From Amanita rubescens (lineage: Eukaryota; Basidiomycota; Agaricomycetes; Agaricales; Amanitaceae): 64,000 bases of DNA. The notes under the pieces were generated by a model. That model made no database searches. It saw nothing but the letters and a program-made list of their open reading frames with translations, and was not told where the DNA came from. Shown piece by piece: positions 43,624 through 56,324 of this stretch (its first letter is position 1; each line of letters starts with the position of its first letter). The stretch is taken from the NCBI GenBank assembly GCA_015039365.1, contig WION01000262.1:1-64000 (forward strand), in the 5' to 3' direction. The position numbers and the translations under genes were made by a program.

Positions 43624-45103
43624 TGCGAGACCAGTGTTGCGACTGACCCAGGTTATTACTTTTATGGTCTATTTGGTCATTGGGCCGGACCGAATGACCA
43701 TGTTCAGACCCGGGTCAGAGGGGTCAGAAAACACTTTGAGCTATTTACGTTCTAGCTACAACGAAATTGGCTCCTGGTTTGTCCCAACATTCCCAGTTGA
43801 TCTGTCTTGACCCTCTTCAGACAAAGCACGGGTCAGGAGATCATAGAAAATCATCTCCTCGGTGTGATGTTTCACGCCATATCCCCAAAACTCGTCCCAT
43901 CCAGCCTCGACGGACCAATCGATCTGACCAGTAAGTTGTTGATCTTATTTGATCAGTCTCGTCTACTAACCTTTGATGTGCCGGTCAATGGTGTCATGAA
44001 TGACACAACCGGCTCTTCCGGCTCTTCGCCAACATCGGATTCGTCGCTATCATCCTCCACTGCTTGAATTAACTGTTGGGCTACCTGTAGAACACGGGAG
44101 GTGCCTTTCTGGTTGGGATTGGGTTCAAAGATAGATTCAGGTAAGTCGTCATCTTCTGTTGCCTTGTCGCTATCTTCTGATTCTGTGACATTTTCAATTT
44201 CTTTTAAGAGTTCTTCCTCGTCAAGTCGACCCCCCGTCGGGTCAATTTCCATGGCCCAACTACTTTGTTCCCAAATTGGCGCTTAAGGCGCAGGCGAGCA
44301 GTTCCTTCTTTAGCATGCTGGCGACGCAGTTCACCTTTGATCAAAGCACAGTCCCGAGTCTTTCTGATTGAAAGACGGTTTCGCTTCTTGGTTTTGATGT
44401 TCCCCATGTCCGAAAACAGTCATTCGCATGAAGCGGAGTTGGGAACAAAGTTGAATATATAGATTGCGAGTTTTACGAGTGGATTTGTTTTGTTCAGGAG
44501 TTCCCATGCGTCAACGGGGTCAACACCGCTTCCATCCTTAATGTAGTTCAATGGCTGGGATGTTCGGCAGTGTATAGGGACCTCACTGGCTTTTTCAGTA
44601 CATCACGCAAATCCTCCAATGGCCAAACATTATCTGCGAACATCTCTTGACGATTTTCATATGAAATTAAGTCCCAGAGTAGGTCAGAAGGGCATTTCTC
44701 AGCCTTGAACACGCGGGTATAGAGACGACGAATCATGCCCATAATCACCCCAACGGTGAGATTGGAATCATTGGATTGATTGCGAAATTTACGGTTGATG
44801 AAAGGATTCAAGATGAATGCGATTAAGCCGGTCGTACTCGTGTTGGACACAATACTTGCAGAAAGCCTTGTAGTGTGTTCCATTAGACTTTGAACCATCC
44901 CTTTCGAAGTGTTCCCAGTGCCAGGACTTGTCACGACCCATCTTCAGTAAATTTTGTTGACTACAACTTTGGTAACGGAAAGTTCCGACTGACCCGACTG
45001 ACCCCCGTTCCAAGTCCCCACCCATATGACTAACCCACTGAACCGTAATAAACAAGGTCGGTCATTTGACCAATGACCGGTCAGCCGCAACACTGTGCGA
45101 GAC
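43624..45103. mobile_element. hAT DNA transposon with 8-bp target-site duplication
   Basis: The element spans 43632-45095 (1464 bp). Ends start CAGTGTTGCG(A/G)CTGACC in inverted orientation and are rich in GGTCA/TGACC words. Perfect 8-bp target-site duplications TGCGAGAC lie at 43624-43631 and 45096-45103. The element carries an internally deleted hAT transposase gene on the minus strand, so it is non-autonomous. It ends 36 bp before the start codon of the APH-family gene. Confidence 0.92.
43953..44941 (-). pseudogene. hAT transposase, core deleted
   Basis: N-terminal BED-like zinc-finger segment: MGRDKSWHWEHFERDG, KAFCKYCVQ and HLESFHQ. It then passes to RKFRNQSNDSNLTVGVIMGM and PSDLLWDLISYENRQEMFAD, and the C-terminal dimerisation domain WELLNKTNPLVKLAIYIFNF, VPNSASCE, LFSDMGNIKTKKRNRLS and CALIKGELRRQH, ending in an acidic tail (DEEELLKEIENVTESEDSD). 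The RNase H-like catalytic core is missing, there is a stop directly after NSASCE (where the family has Arg), and a frameshift before the acidic tail. No active transposase can be made. Confidence 0.85.
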
Positions 45104-45139
45104 CAATGACGCGTACCGCGGTAACGGGGGCTTACGTAA

Positions 45140-46034
45140 ATGCTGAGTTCAATTATGCTCAACGCTCAGATCATACCCGAAGGCGATTCATTCTTTTTTT
45201 CGAATTGGGACGGCCCAGATGAACTGCCAAGCCCAGACGAAGTCAGGGAGCACTATGATGTCCTGGACCGCCGCCGTGCCGTTGTAGTTCGCTTCATTCA
45301 CCTTGATCTCATTGTCAAATATGGCCCTCATATTAGAGCCGCTGAAGGACAGGCCCTGTGGATCATCGAGCATTTTACCGATGTACAAGCTCCCACTGTA
45401 TATGGCTGGTTCCAAGATGGAGACGAGATGTTTCTTTACATGAGCCTGGTGGACGGAGTCACTTTAGAGCGACGATGGCCAGAAATGTCCAAGGAGGAAA
45501 AAGTCGACGTTTCTCGCCAGCTGCAACATATGTTAGCGTGCATGCGCGCTCTTCCGTGGAACGAAACCTATATTGGTTCGTCACGGTCCCCATTTGAATC
45601 GGTCACACTCACAGAATTTTCTAGGATCCCTTGGACGCACTCCATGCCATGATGGGTTACTCATGAATTTCCCAGGTCATCGAGGTCCTTTTTCTTCGTC
45701 CAAGGAATTCCATGATTTTTTCATGACTATCAATTCGTTGCCAGGGTCCTGTGAGTTTGCTACACTCACTCGACGTGGGTTGCCGGACAACCCGCCAATC
45801 GTGTTCACTCATAGCGACCTTCACTTCGGCAACATCCTCGTATCGCCAACGGGCAGTAAAGTTATTGCCATTATTGACTGGGAGGCGTCTGGATTTTATC
45901 CAACCTATTGGGAGTGGGCAAAACTTAAGTGGTTGGAAGGAAGACGGGGGTCGTTCTTTATCGACGAAATACTGCGACCTCACATGGATGTTTGGAAGTA
46001 CTGGATAGAGTGGCTGCGTTTTGCCGGCCTTTAG
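45140..46034 (+). CDS. Aminoglycoside phosphotransferase (APH)-family kinase-like protein
   Basis: Protein of about 280 residues with kinase-like fold, one of the large fungal APH/choline-kinase-like set; substrate unknown. The ATG at 45140 begins MLSSIMLNAQIIPEGDSF. Motifs: VVVRFIHLDLIVKYGPHI (N-lobe), EGQALWIIEHF, FLYMSLVDGVTLERRWPEM, then one intron at about 45573-45624 that joins YIG to SLGRTPCHDGLLMNFPG, then FTHSDLHFGNILVS (the catalytic H-x-D of Brenner's motif) and AIIDWEASGFYPTYWEW (metal-binding Asp). All key residues are present and the frame is open. The promoter region abuts the hAT element, so upstream signals may derive from the transposon. Confidence 0.82.
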
Positions 46035-46977
46035 GTATTTTCTACCTACACGGCGACTGTTCCAAGACTCTTTGTTATATCCGGGCTGTGATAAAAAATC
46101 ACAGGTCAACTCCGAACATTAACATCGGTACTGGCATTGACGAATAGATCGTCTACTATGCCCGACTCGGGCGAGCATGAGTTCATGCTCATTTCGACGT
46201 TGCCGACACTATGAAGGTTATACCATCGAACTACTGCCTCGTTGGGCACTGTTCTGGGATGTCAGGAGCCTCTTCAGCCAGCTCCTCATCGTCCACGACT
46301 TCAGTGTGCCGTTCCGAGCAACTTTCCTAGCCTTCAATATTGGGATGATAGTTCGGGTCTGAACAAGGGAAGGAGAACTCATCCGCTCTCTGAATCTCAA
46401 AGCCCTCGGATCCAAGTTCAGGTGAGCGTATGTTCACGCTCGCGCCCATTTCTTTCCTGACAACGGTTACTAGAGCCTGTCAACAAGATATGGACTCGGT
46501 CGTCTTATAAGGCGGTCCCTTTGAAGCACGACGAACAAATTCGTCGCAAACGAGGGAGCGTCTACTACTCATACACTCCCAAATACAGGCAGCAGCTCTC
46601 GCTAATTCATACAAGCATGATGTAACTTAAGGGAGGGGACTCCGGTCGTGCGCAAGCTGCGGTGAAGGTGGAACTGTCGGAAGGCAGTAATGAATCTGAG
46701 CGAGCTACATCACCGCCCGCAACCTTCAATCAGTTCCGAGTTCGTACCAGTTGATTGATATAAGGACGTCCAGTTGCGCCATAGCTATGGTTTTTTTGTC
46801 GATTTGTTGGACAGCTCATGCGCTCATTATGTAAATCGGAAGACAATAAATACGGCGAACGAGTCTGTTTATACCACAACAGCCAGTGCATTTGTTGTTT
46901 GCGAGGCAGATTCTGGCTCCGAAACCGCACAACTGTAAACCTCTGATTCCACGACAACCCTCTTCGCCCGTAACGCC
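46035..46977. other. Intergenic, no gene recognised
   Basis: About 940 bp with short open frames only. The segment just before 46978 is presumably the promoter of the next gene. Confidence 0.4.
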
Positions 46978-47784
46978 ATGGGAGACACTGTCTATGACAT
47001 CAAACTGCTCCAGGTCAGCGTCGACCCTTTAGACGAAAGCCACTTTCGCATTCTGATCGATGGTAAATTCGTCAAATATCTAACCATCGATGCGGAATTG
47101 TATAGTGCCGACGATATGTGCTTCGAGCCCTCCTTAATCTCCATCTTACCTCCTCTTCCGCCTGGTGACTGGAATACCGGCCGTATATCTCGGAATTGCG
47201 CAGATGGCCGTCCCCACTTTTCCGAGGTCACGAAAGTCGAACTCCCAAGTATCTCACACCTCTGGCATCCCCTCCAAATCGACCACCTAGACCTTCACAT
47301 GGGACGTAAACTTCGGTCCAATGTTTACGAAGCCAGCACTCCCCAGTTTGACCTACCCATCGTAGTCAAATTTGCTCGATTCCCTTGGGAAATACCTTAC
47401 CTCGATTCCGAAACTTCTGCATACCAATGGATCCAAAACCACCAAATCGGCCCCCAGTTTCTCGGGCACTTAACCGAGGAAGGTCGAGTTATTGGCTTCG
47501 CGATGGAGCGTATCACTAGCTTCCGGCACGCTACGCCAGAGGATTTGGCTCTGTGTCAGCAGGCGCTGTCGAAATTACACCGGTTGAGCATCAAACATGG
47601 CGACATCAACAAACATAATTTTCTTATCCACGACAATCAAGCGGCCCTGATTGATTTTGATTGCGCATTGCAGTGCAACAATACGAAAGTGCTGGAAGAG
47701 GAGTTTCGAGAGCTAGAGAAAGAGTTGAGTGACATGTCGGGAAGAGGGGGTCGGGTGGTCGAGAGCAGCTCAGGGTATGTCTAG
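46978..47784 (+). CDS. Kinase-fold protein of unknown function, single exon
   Basis: Uninterrupted 268-residue protein from ATG 46978 to 47784. The N-terminal third (MGDTVYDIKLLQVSVDPLDE) is a small beta-rich region; the rest has kinase-like motifs: VVKFARFPWEIPYLDSETSA (Lys and helix C equivalents), FAMERI (hinge), LSKLHRLSIKHGDINKHNFL (catalytic HGD-x4-N) and ALIDFD (metal-binding D-x-D). Fungal homologues with this arrangement have sometimes been labelled alpha-galactosidase A in databases, apparently by error; the motifs here are those of a small-molecule or protein kinase. It lacks introns, unlike its neighbours. Substrate unknown. Confidence 0.7.
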   Translation: MGDTVYDIKLLQVSVDPLDESHFRILIDGKFVKYLTIDAELYSADDMCFEPSLISILPPLPPGDWNTGRISRNCADGRPHFSEVTKVELPSISHLWHPLQIDHLDLHMGRKLRSNVYEASTPQFDLPIVVKFARFPWEIPYLDSETSAYQWIQNHQIGPQFLGHLTEEGRVIGFAMERITSFRHATPEDLALCQQALSKLHRLSIKHGDINKHNFLIHDNQAALIDFDCALQCNNTKVLEEEFRELEKELSDMSGRGGRVVESSSGYV

Positions 47785-48309
47785 TATGACTGACCGGATT
47801 GGATTGTATGCAGGAATTACAGAGTGATCATGGCCAACGTTCATCGTGAAACTGCCGTTCTAATTCTACCAAATACCTTATCGCAAAGCCCATCTATAGT
47901 CTCCACCACATGCCTTCTATCACAGGCGCCTCCAGCGGGTTCTCGCACGTAGTTTCATACTGTTTCTTGCTATCGATGTCTTCCAAACGTCGCCATCTTT
48001 CGTTCACATCGACAGATCTATTTAACGAAGTCGGTTTTCCGCCTCGTTAATCTTCTAACATGTCCGTTCCGGGTTCATTTTCACAGCTACCGACATGACC
48101 ACCTCTGCCTTTCACAACCACCATCTACTACCTGCGAAGCACTTCGCCGCTATTCGCTATTTTCCACAACCGGCGTGTGCGAGGATGCAACCCGAGATGG
48201 TATAAAGCGTGGAGCTTTTATGTTCGCGGCGATCGCAACCTTCGGTGTTTGATGTTACCAATACGCGCGCCCTTTCCCCCCTCCAGCACGGGGATTCCAG
48301 GTTCTGTTG
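47785..48309. other. Intergenic, no gene recognised
   Basis: Nothing recognisable before the shared FunK1 5' flank begins near 48310. Confidence 0.4.
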
Positions 48310-49046
48310 CTATACAAAACGTGCTTCTGGATTTTGACGGGTCATCTTACCTTCATTCTGAGGTTCGGAACGAGCTCGCAGGGCCATGAGCGGTCAAACC
48401 TGAAAACCAGCATGGTTCGAGAACGCTATAGGGTACTATGATCCCATATTCTTGTACATGGAATAAGGGGACTTGAACTGAAATTTGATAGCGTTTCGAT
48501 AATATTCACGTTGAATCATGGTCACCGCCGACCGGTCAGTGCTTCTATCCGAAGTGAAAAACTCGTTTCCCGAGTCAACTAGCCACTGGTCACTCATCAC
48601 ATTGGCTCCCAAATACCTTGTTCGAGAAGAAAAAAGTTTTTCTTTCAAGTCATTGGACCAACATTTCAAAGTCCGTGTAACAGCAATGTTTTGATTTTTG
48701 GACACGGCCGCAAATGAGTTGATGGCATATTATTTGGTCTTGTTGATCCATCGTTCATTCAGTCGCGTGTCGCTGTCATACTCGCGCCACTCGTACATAT
48801 CGTCATTAGTTCAGACATCGAGAATCATCCACGTAAGTTGGCTCAGTTACCTCACATTAATGCGTCTACATTGATGATAGATTGGATGAAAAATAAAGCC
48901 GAGTCATAGTACTTGGCTCTTGCCGTACACGAACACGAGGTTATTGCGGCCTCCGACCCTATCGATAATCAATTAATCCAGATTCAAATTCCGCATTCTA
49001 AACATATAAATTGTCTGGTTACGGGTCAGTCGTCTGCGCTATCGCC
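48310..49046 (+). promoter_or_regulatory. Extended 5' flank and promoter core of FunK1-6
   Basis: Matches 17371-18125 upstream of FunK1-3 in the order of its landmark phrases. The core TTCAAATTCCGCATTC is followed by a TATA-like ACATATAAATTGTCT about 35 bp before the ATG. The flank just before the core (ATCGATAATCAATTAATCCA) is also nearly the same in both. Confidence 0.6.
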
Positions 49047-52000
49047 ATGGCTTACAGTCAGTCTAACCGAACTCACTCGGACACACCAGTCGTATTCCAT
49101 AGAAATAGCAAGTCCGCTCTGAAGATGCCAGAGAAGGTGGAGGACGTGGTGGATGCAATAGCGGTCGAGCTTGCTGGATCTGTGCGAACTTGCGAGACCG
49201 CCTCCTTTCTCAAAACCTTTCTTCACGTTCCCGATGCCACCCTCGAATCCATCTTTGCTAGCGTCAAAACTGCAGGACGTTATTCAGCCACTGGACAGCG
49301 TTGGTCGGATTTTCCAACCGAGAAAGGCGCGAAGGAATCATCGTTCTATAAGCCATTTGTAATGGCAGCTGAGGCGATTCGCTCTGCCGTTCCGGGTGAA
49401 AAGAATGATTTGCAAGGGCAATGGCACGACCGACATGACAAATCACCGGCATCAAGCGAGGAGTCAGCCAAGGCCCGCCCCGATTGCCTTTTTGTGTCCA
49501 GGCCCGATGCAGTCATGAAATTAGAAGCCGAGGTTCGCGCGTTGGAACAGAAAGTGAAGCAGTTACCTGATCAACCATTGAACGAACCGAACGTTGCCAA
49601 GGAAAATTTGGTATGACATGTTACTCGTTTGACGCTTTGTGACCAATCGATAGCTTAGGAAGGACAGCAGAGTGTTTGGTGGCGCCAGATTCATATACCA
49701 GTCGAAATAAAGCCAACCAATACCAACCAAATGTTCGATGTCGGTATGCGTCAAGCCTGCAGTTACCTTCGTCTTGTTCTCAGGGAACAGTTGGATCGTC
49801 GCTTCGGCATCGCCCTCCTACTATGCAAGGACGAGCTCACGGTATTGTTCAACGATAGGTCGGGTCTCTTTTACACGAAAGACTCGATCAACATACACGC
49901 GGATCCCCGGAAATTTGTTCAAGTCATCGCTGCGTTTTCCATTTTGAGGCCTTGTCAGATCGGCTGGGACCCTCGAATGAAAGTATATGACCCCGAAAGC
50001 GGCGATACTCGCGTCTCATATCATGTTGGCGACGAGACGCGATTTTTCAAACCGAACTTGGCCAAAACCCACTGGGAAATAGATATTCCGTCGGATGTGA
50101 AAGGAAAACGCGAGAAGGTCATCACTCTCGCTGCCCTATCCATCAGTCGTTCCGAGGTCATGTGCGGGCGAGCGACGTTAGTTTGGGAAGTCATACGAAA
50201 AGCAACGCCCTTTGATACCAATGAGGTCAGACAACTACAAGCTGTTATCCTTTTTATACTCGCACTCATCTACGCTAGATCTTCGTGCTCAAGCGCTATT
50301 GGCGCCCGTATCAACAAGCCAAAAACGGTGAAGATGTACTGCCGAGCTTCATGCCGGAGGGCGAAAGATATCGTCAAGTTCCTTTATGGGGAGATCGTAT
50401 CTACTCTGACGAAGATATACCGGCCACGGACGGGAAAGATGACTCCACACTGGAGCATATTCGCTGTGGTGTCGAGCTGGGCTCTTCAACTCCCGAAATG
50501 CGTTCTCGAAAACGGGCGCGTTCGGATGGCGAACTTGTGGAGTACATGCCGGTGACCGTGGATCCATGCGCAAAACCTTTTCTTTATGTTAAGGAGAAAC
50601 ACTTGGTATCTCGAGTCCATACGCAAATTATACATACATATACGGGCTGGCCGCTCCGACATTTCAAGGATCTAAATGAACTGCTCCGAGTTATCCGTGA
50701 CATTGTCAGCGGTAAGCCATTCAATAGCTATTCGCTTGAACTTTTTAACGAGCTGAATTTGTAAGAACATAAGCATTTGTACTACGAAGGTCTCGTACTC
50801 CATCGCGATATCAGCATTGAGAATATCATAATCACGTCTCGAAACGATGAGACAGTGGGACGGCTCATTGACTTGGATCATGCGAAAGTAGTCGACTCGT
50901 CGACAAGAAGGATGACGTCTAACGCCAATCCCCAGACGATTCGACACTGGAAGAGTACTCTTTCCGGCGATCATTACTTTATCGATTATGAAGTGATAGA
51001 GAAACTCCTGACGTACTTCCCTGAGATGAAAAGAACTGAAGCTGAACTTTATATAATGGCCGTTGTGGGCTTCTGGACGGAGCATTTCGGCCTAAAGATG
51101 GATCATGAAATAAAACTCAGTGAAATAGGCTGGCACCACCAGGTATGCAGGAAATCGATGTGATTTCTCCCGATTATTTAGCAGTTGCTAGGTCAAGGAT
51201 TCTCCTGATTTTTCCACGCATGAGCCAAGGGAAGGGCATCAAACAGTATGTTTCTTTCCTTCTATGTGCGCGGCCTGTGTAAAACTCCATCAGGGAACTC
51301 TGCCTTTCATCAGTGTCGAGACCTTGAACGGGAGGCCAATTTATGAACTTCCGAACGACCACCATGAAGAATGGTGTCGCGACGCTGTTCATGACATTGA
51401 ATCTCTTTTTTGGGTCTTGGCATACATTTGCTTGGTTCGCGAAGGCCCGGGGGTAAATATGCTCCGCAGGGACCTACTGAAAAACAACGCTGAGGGGGAC
51501 AGATTAGAAGGTCTTCTCCATTCTTATTTCGATTCACCTGACCGCCGCGATATTCGCGATTGTAAAAGAGGTTTTTTCGACGATCGCACGCTAATGGGCA
51601 CCGATATTCTAGCCAATTTCGATGATTATTTCGAACCTCTTAAAAACACGATGGATAAATGGTGGCGCATTCTGGTCCTCGCTTATAAGTATCGCAAGTT
51701 CGAATATTACACCATTCATGATCAAGTCATTCACATCCTCAATGAGGCAATCGAAAATTTGTCGAACTATCGACCGACTCATGTCCTTAAAACGAAGGAT
51801 GAGATAAAGAGAAGGCAAGATCTTCGCAAAGAACGCGTAAAGTGGTTTGAGGCGAAGAACAACGAAACGATTACTGAAACTTCCGGCGACCGGGAAACGA
51901 CGTTGGCTTTGGAGTTTTCACCTCAGCGACCCATCCGTGTTTCCGTTGTCGACCGTACTCAACCACCTACAGACCCTGGTTCTCCATCTCCGAATCCTAA

Positions 52001-52049
52001 GAAGCAAAAGTTGGAAGACATACCAAGCTTGGGGAATATGGTTAGATAA
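49047..52049 (+). CDS. FunK1-6: full-length fungal-type (FunK1) protein kinase
   Basis: Intact FunK1 gene with the same six-exon layout as FunK1-3. The ATG at 49047 (MAYSQSNRTHSDTP) is favoured over the in-frame ATG at 49011, which falls at the TATA-like core. N-terminal region: KARPDCLFVSRPD, a charged helix, then IHIPVEIKPTN, LREQLDRRFGIALLLC, NDRSG. Kinase region: KRYWRPYQQAK, RVHTQIIHTYTGWPLRHFKD, catalytic loop VLHRDISIENII, DLDHAK, the mini-exon, GTLPFISVETL, DAVHDIESLFWVLAY, YFEPLKNTMDKWW and IHDQVIHIL. The tail is basic with PSPNPKKQKLED and ends GNMVR. It differs from FunK1-3 most in the region after RRGLK/RCGVE and after DLDHAK. Substrate unknown. Confidence 0.87.
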
Positions 52050-52585
52050 GTTGCGCTACTGTATTACGCTCACATGTAACATTGGATTTACATCCTTCGA
52101 GGCGAATCATAGTGTTTGAATGCCCTGTCATGTGGTTTGACGGTGCTCAGTTATAGCAGAGGACGAAATGCTCGATTGGAACACTCATCGCCGACGCGAA
52201 TATTCTATGATAGCTATGTGAATTGCTTCTCTGAGAGGCTTATTATATACCAAGGGTGATTAACTCTTGAATCTCCGTATACGTACTGTAATACTTTCGG
52301 ATTTACCACTGCAAATACGTTAGATAGACGACAATGTAAGATAAAGCGATTGTACGCTCGTTATACGTTGAATGTTTCTCGTCTGAGACGGTGCTCACCG
52401 GGAGAAGCCCACTGACACACTACTCATGCAATGGCCACGAACTTAATATCCATCCAAATCAGAAGTACAAAGAAATTTTATTGGCTAGGCGTTATGGATC
52501 CGTCGCCGAGTGGGATAAATCCCACCAACGGACCCTGTGCATCATGTATGTTAAGTAAATAATAACCTCGTCCTCCTTTTTTAAT
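52050..52585. other. Spacer between FunK1-6 and BiP, with BiP-paralogue relic
   Basis: The first part is the FunK1 3' flank (CGAATCATAGTGTTTGAAT). The segment from about 52286 to 52400 is the relic described next, and about 52440-52585 is the BiP 3' flank, which is also recognisable beside the BiP pseudogene at 40.6 kb. Confidence 0.55.
52286..52360 (-). pseudogene. Tiny relic of a second BiP-like gene
   Basis: The phrase TCGGATTTACCACTGCAAATA, in parts, followed by GATTGTACGCTCGTT, matches the exon-intron boundary region of the BiP pseudogene (41169-41226) better than that of the functional BiP gene (53036-53110), which lacks GATTGTACGCTCG. It is a fragment only. Confidence 0.6.
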
Positions 52586-55062
<2,477 letters not shown>

Positions 55063-55116
55063 CGTGGAAGTGGTGAAAAAGTTGGGCGCGATTGACTTGC
55101 CTTTTATTTTGTCAAG

Positions 55117-55145
55117 TGACGTGTCATCGTACGTGGTATCACGTG
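55117..55145. promoter_or_regulatory. Cluster of three ACGTG motifs in the BiP/LSM6 divergent promoter
   Basis: TGACGTGTCA (55117-55126) followed by ACGTG at 55131 and 55141 gives three ACGTG cores at 12- and 10-bp spacing, 55-85 bp upstream of the BiP ATG. TGACGTG is the core of bZIP sites used by unfolded-protein-response factors (ATF6/XBP1 type; fungal Hac1 sites are related). The role as a UPR element is inferred. Confidence 0.6.
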
Positions 55146-55212
55146 TCGTCCACAACACGAGCAAATAAATTCGCACCGCCTACTAGTTACCCCGCGCATA
55201 TACTCGCCATAA

Positions 55213-55602
55213 ATGAACGATTCTTCTCCTCCGCCTCCACCAGACGACTTGTCCCTGCCACCACAGCCACCGCCAACGGGCTCGCCCACTGAGTTTTTAA
55301 AAAATGTGGTTGGAAAACAAGTCATTGTGAGACTCAATTCGGGAGTAGATTATCGCGGTGCGCGTGCTAGTGAGAGCTGTGGCATAGAGCGAGCGCTGAC
55401 CAGGGTACAGGCGTGTTGTCGTGTTTAGATGGGTACATGAACATCGCGCTCGAGCAGACTGAGGAACATGTCAATGGAAGAGTAACGAATCATTACGGTG
55501 ATGCGTTTATTCGCGGCAACAACGGTGGGTGTCTTGTTAAAACAGCGAGTCGTGGGCTGACTGGATGTAGTGCTGTATATTTCTGCGGCGGAAGCAATAT
55601 AG
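55213..55602 (+). CDS. LSM6: U6 snRNA-associated Sm-like protein LSm6
   Basis: Component of the LSm1-7 (mRNA decay) and LSm2-8 (U6 snRNA) rings. Three exons: 55213-55357, 55411-55524, 55571-55602. The N-terminus is proline-rich (MNDSSPPPPPDDLSLPP), then the Sm fold: PTEFLKNVVGKQVIVRLNSG and VDYRG (Sm1), VLSCLDGYMNIALEQ, HYGDAFIRGNN and VLYISAAEAI. Both junctions restore the family sequence exactly (Gly at YR-G and Val at NN-V). Length about 96 residues, normal for LSm6 apart from the proline-rich start. Shares a 150-bp promoter with BiP. Confidence 0.95.
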
Positions 55603-55644
55603 CATAGTATAGTGTAGTAAGATTATGTAGCATAGCCGCATTTG

Positions 55645-56312
55645 ATGGCGACTTTAACTTCGGTCCTTCATCCTGATCACGGTTTTCATCCGATAACGAC
55701 TACAACTCTTCAGATTCCTGCAAAATTTGAGCAATGCGCCGTGCATCTCGTCTATAATCTCCCGCCACTCGTATTTGTGGACAAGTACGAGCTCGCGAAC
55801 CATCATGAGTCGTACAGTTTTGATTTCTGGGGAACATCCAACCTCGAGTACCCAGTGTTTGCAGTAGAACAGTCAGTTTCTATTCTCCTGGTCAACGTCA
55901 AGCAAGGCGCTGAAGTCAGCGTCCCACTGCATCTGCGGTACGGGAAACCTGGTGATGGATTCGACGAGACGAGGCTGAGTTGGCCAGCTGGATTTTTAGC
56001 TTGTCCGGTGTCTGGTGAGTCCGCCTGCTCAGTCGTGGCAATACGATTATCTTACGTGGCCCAGTCGAGGGCCAGCCCCCCTCAAACTTGCCAGAGCAGG
56101 TTGCAGAGCTCTTCAATCAGCCAGTCTCTCTCGTTTCAATAGCACCAACCAGCAATGAGACAGTACACATTCTGCGTGTTCCAGTTGGACGTCCAGGCGA
56201 CCTCGCATTCGTCGAATTCGGCACCGTTCTCAGCATATTTTTGTTGTTCTGGTATCTCATCCGTGTCGTAAAAAGGGTCACAGTACGTCTCAACTCGCGC
56301 AAAACCGAGTAG
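55645..56312 (+). CDS. PIG-X/PBN1-like subunit of GPI mannosyltransferase I
   Basis: ER membrane protein expected to stabilise the PIG-M/Gpi14 enzyme that adds the first mannose to GPI anchors. The ATG at 55645 begins MATLTSVLHPDHGFHP. Family features: CAVHLVYNLPPLVFVDKYEL, a strand SNLEYPVFAVEQS, VSVPLHLRYGKPGDG, FLACPV, then one intron (about 56013-56064) to VEGQPPSNLPEQV, and a C-terminal membrane helix GTVLSIFLLFWYLIRVV with a basic tail (KRVTVRLNSRKTE), stop at 56312. The H-x-R-Y region and single C-terminal helix are the usual PIG-X layout. No N-terminal signal peptide is evident, so a short upstream exon may be missing. Confidence 0.8.
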
Positions 56313-56324
56313 CTATCTATTACA

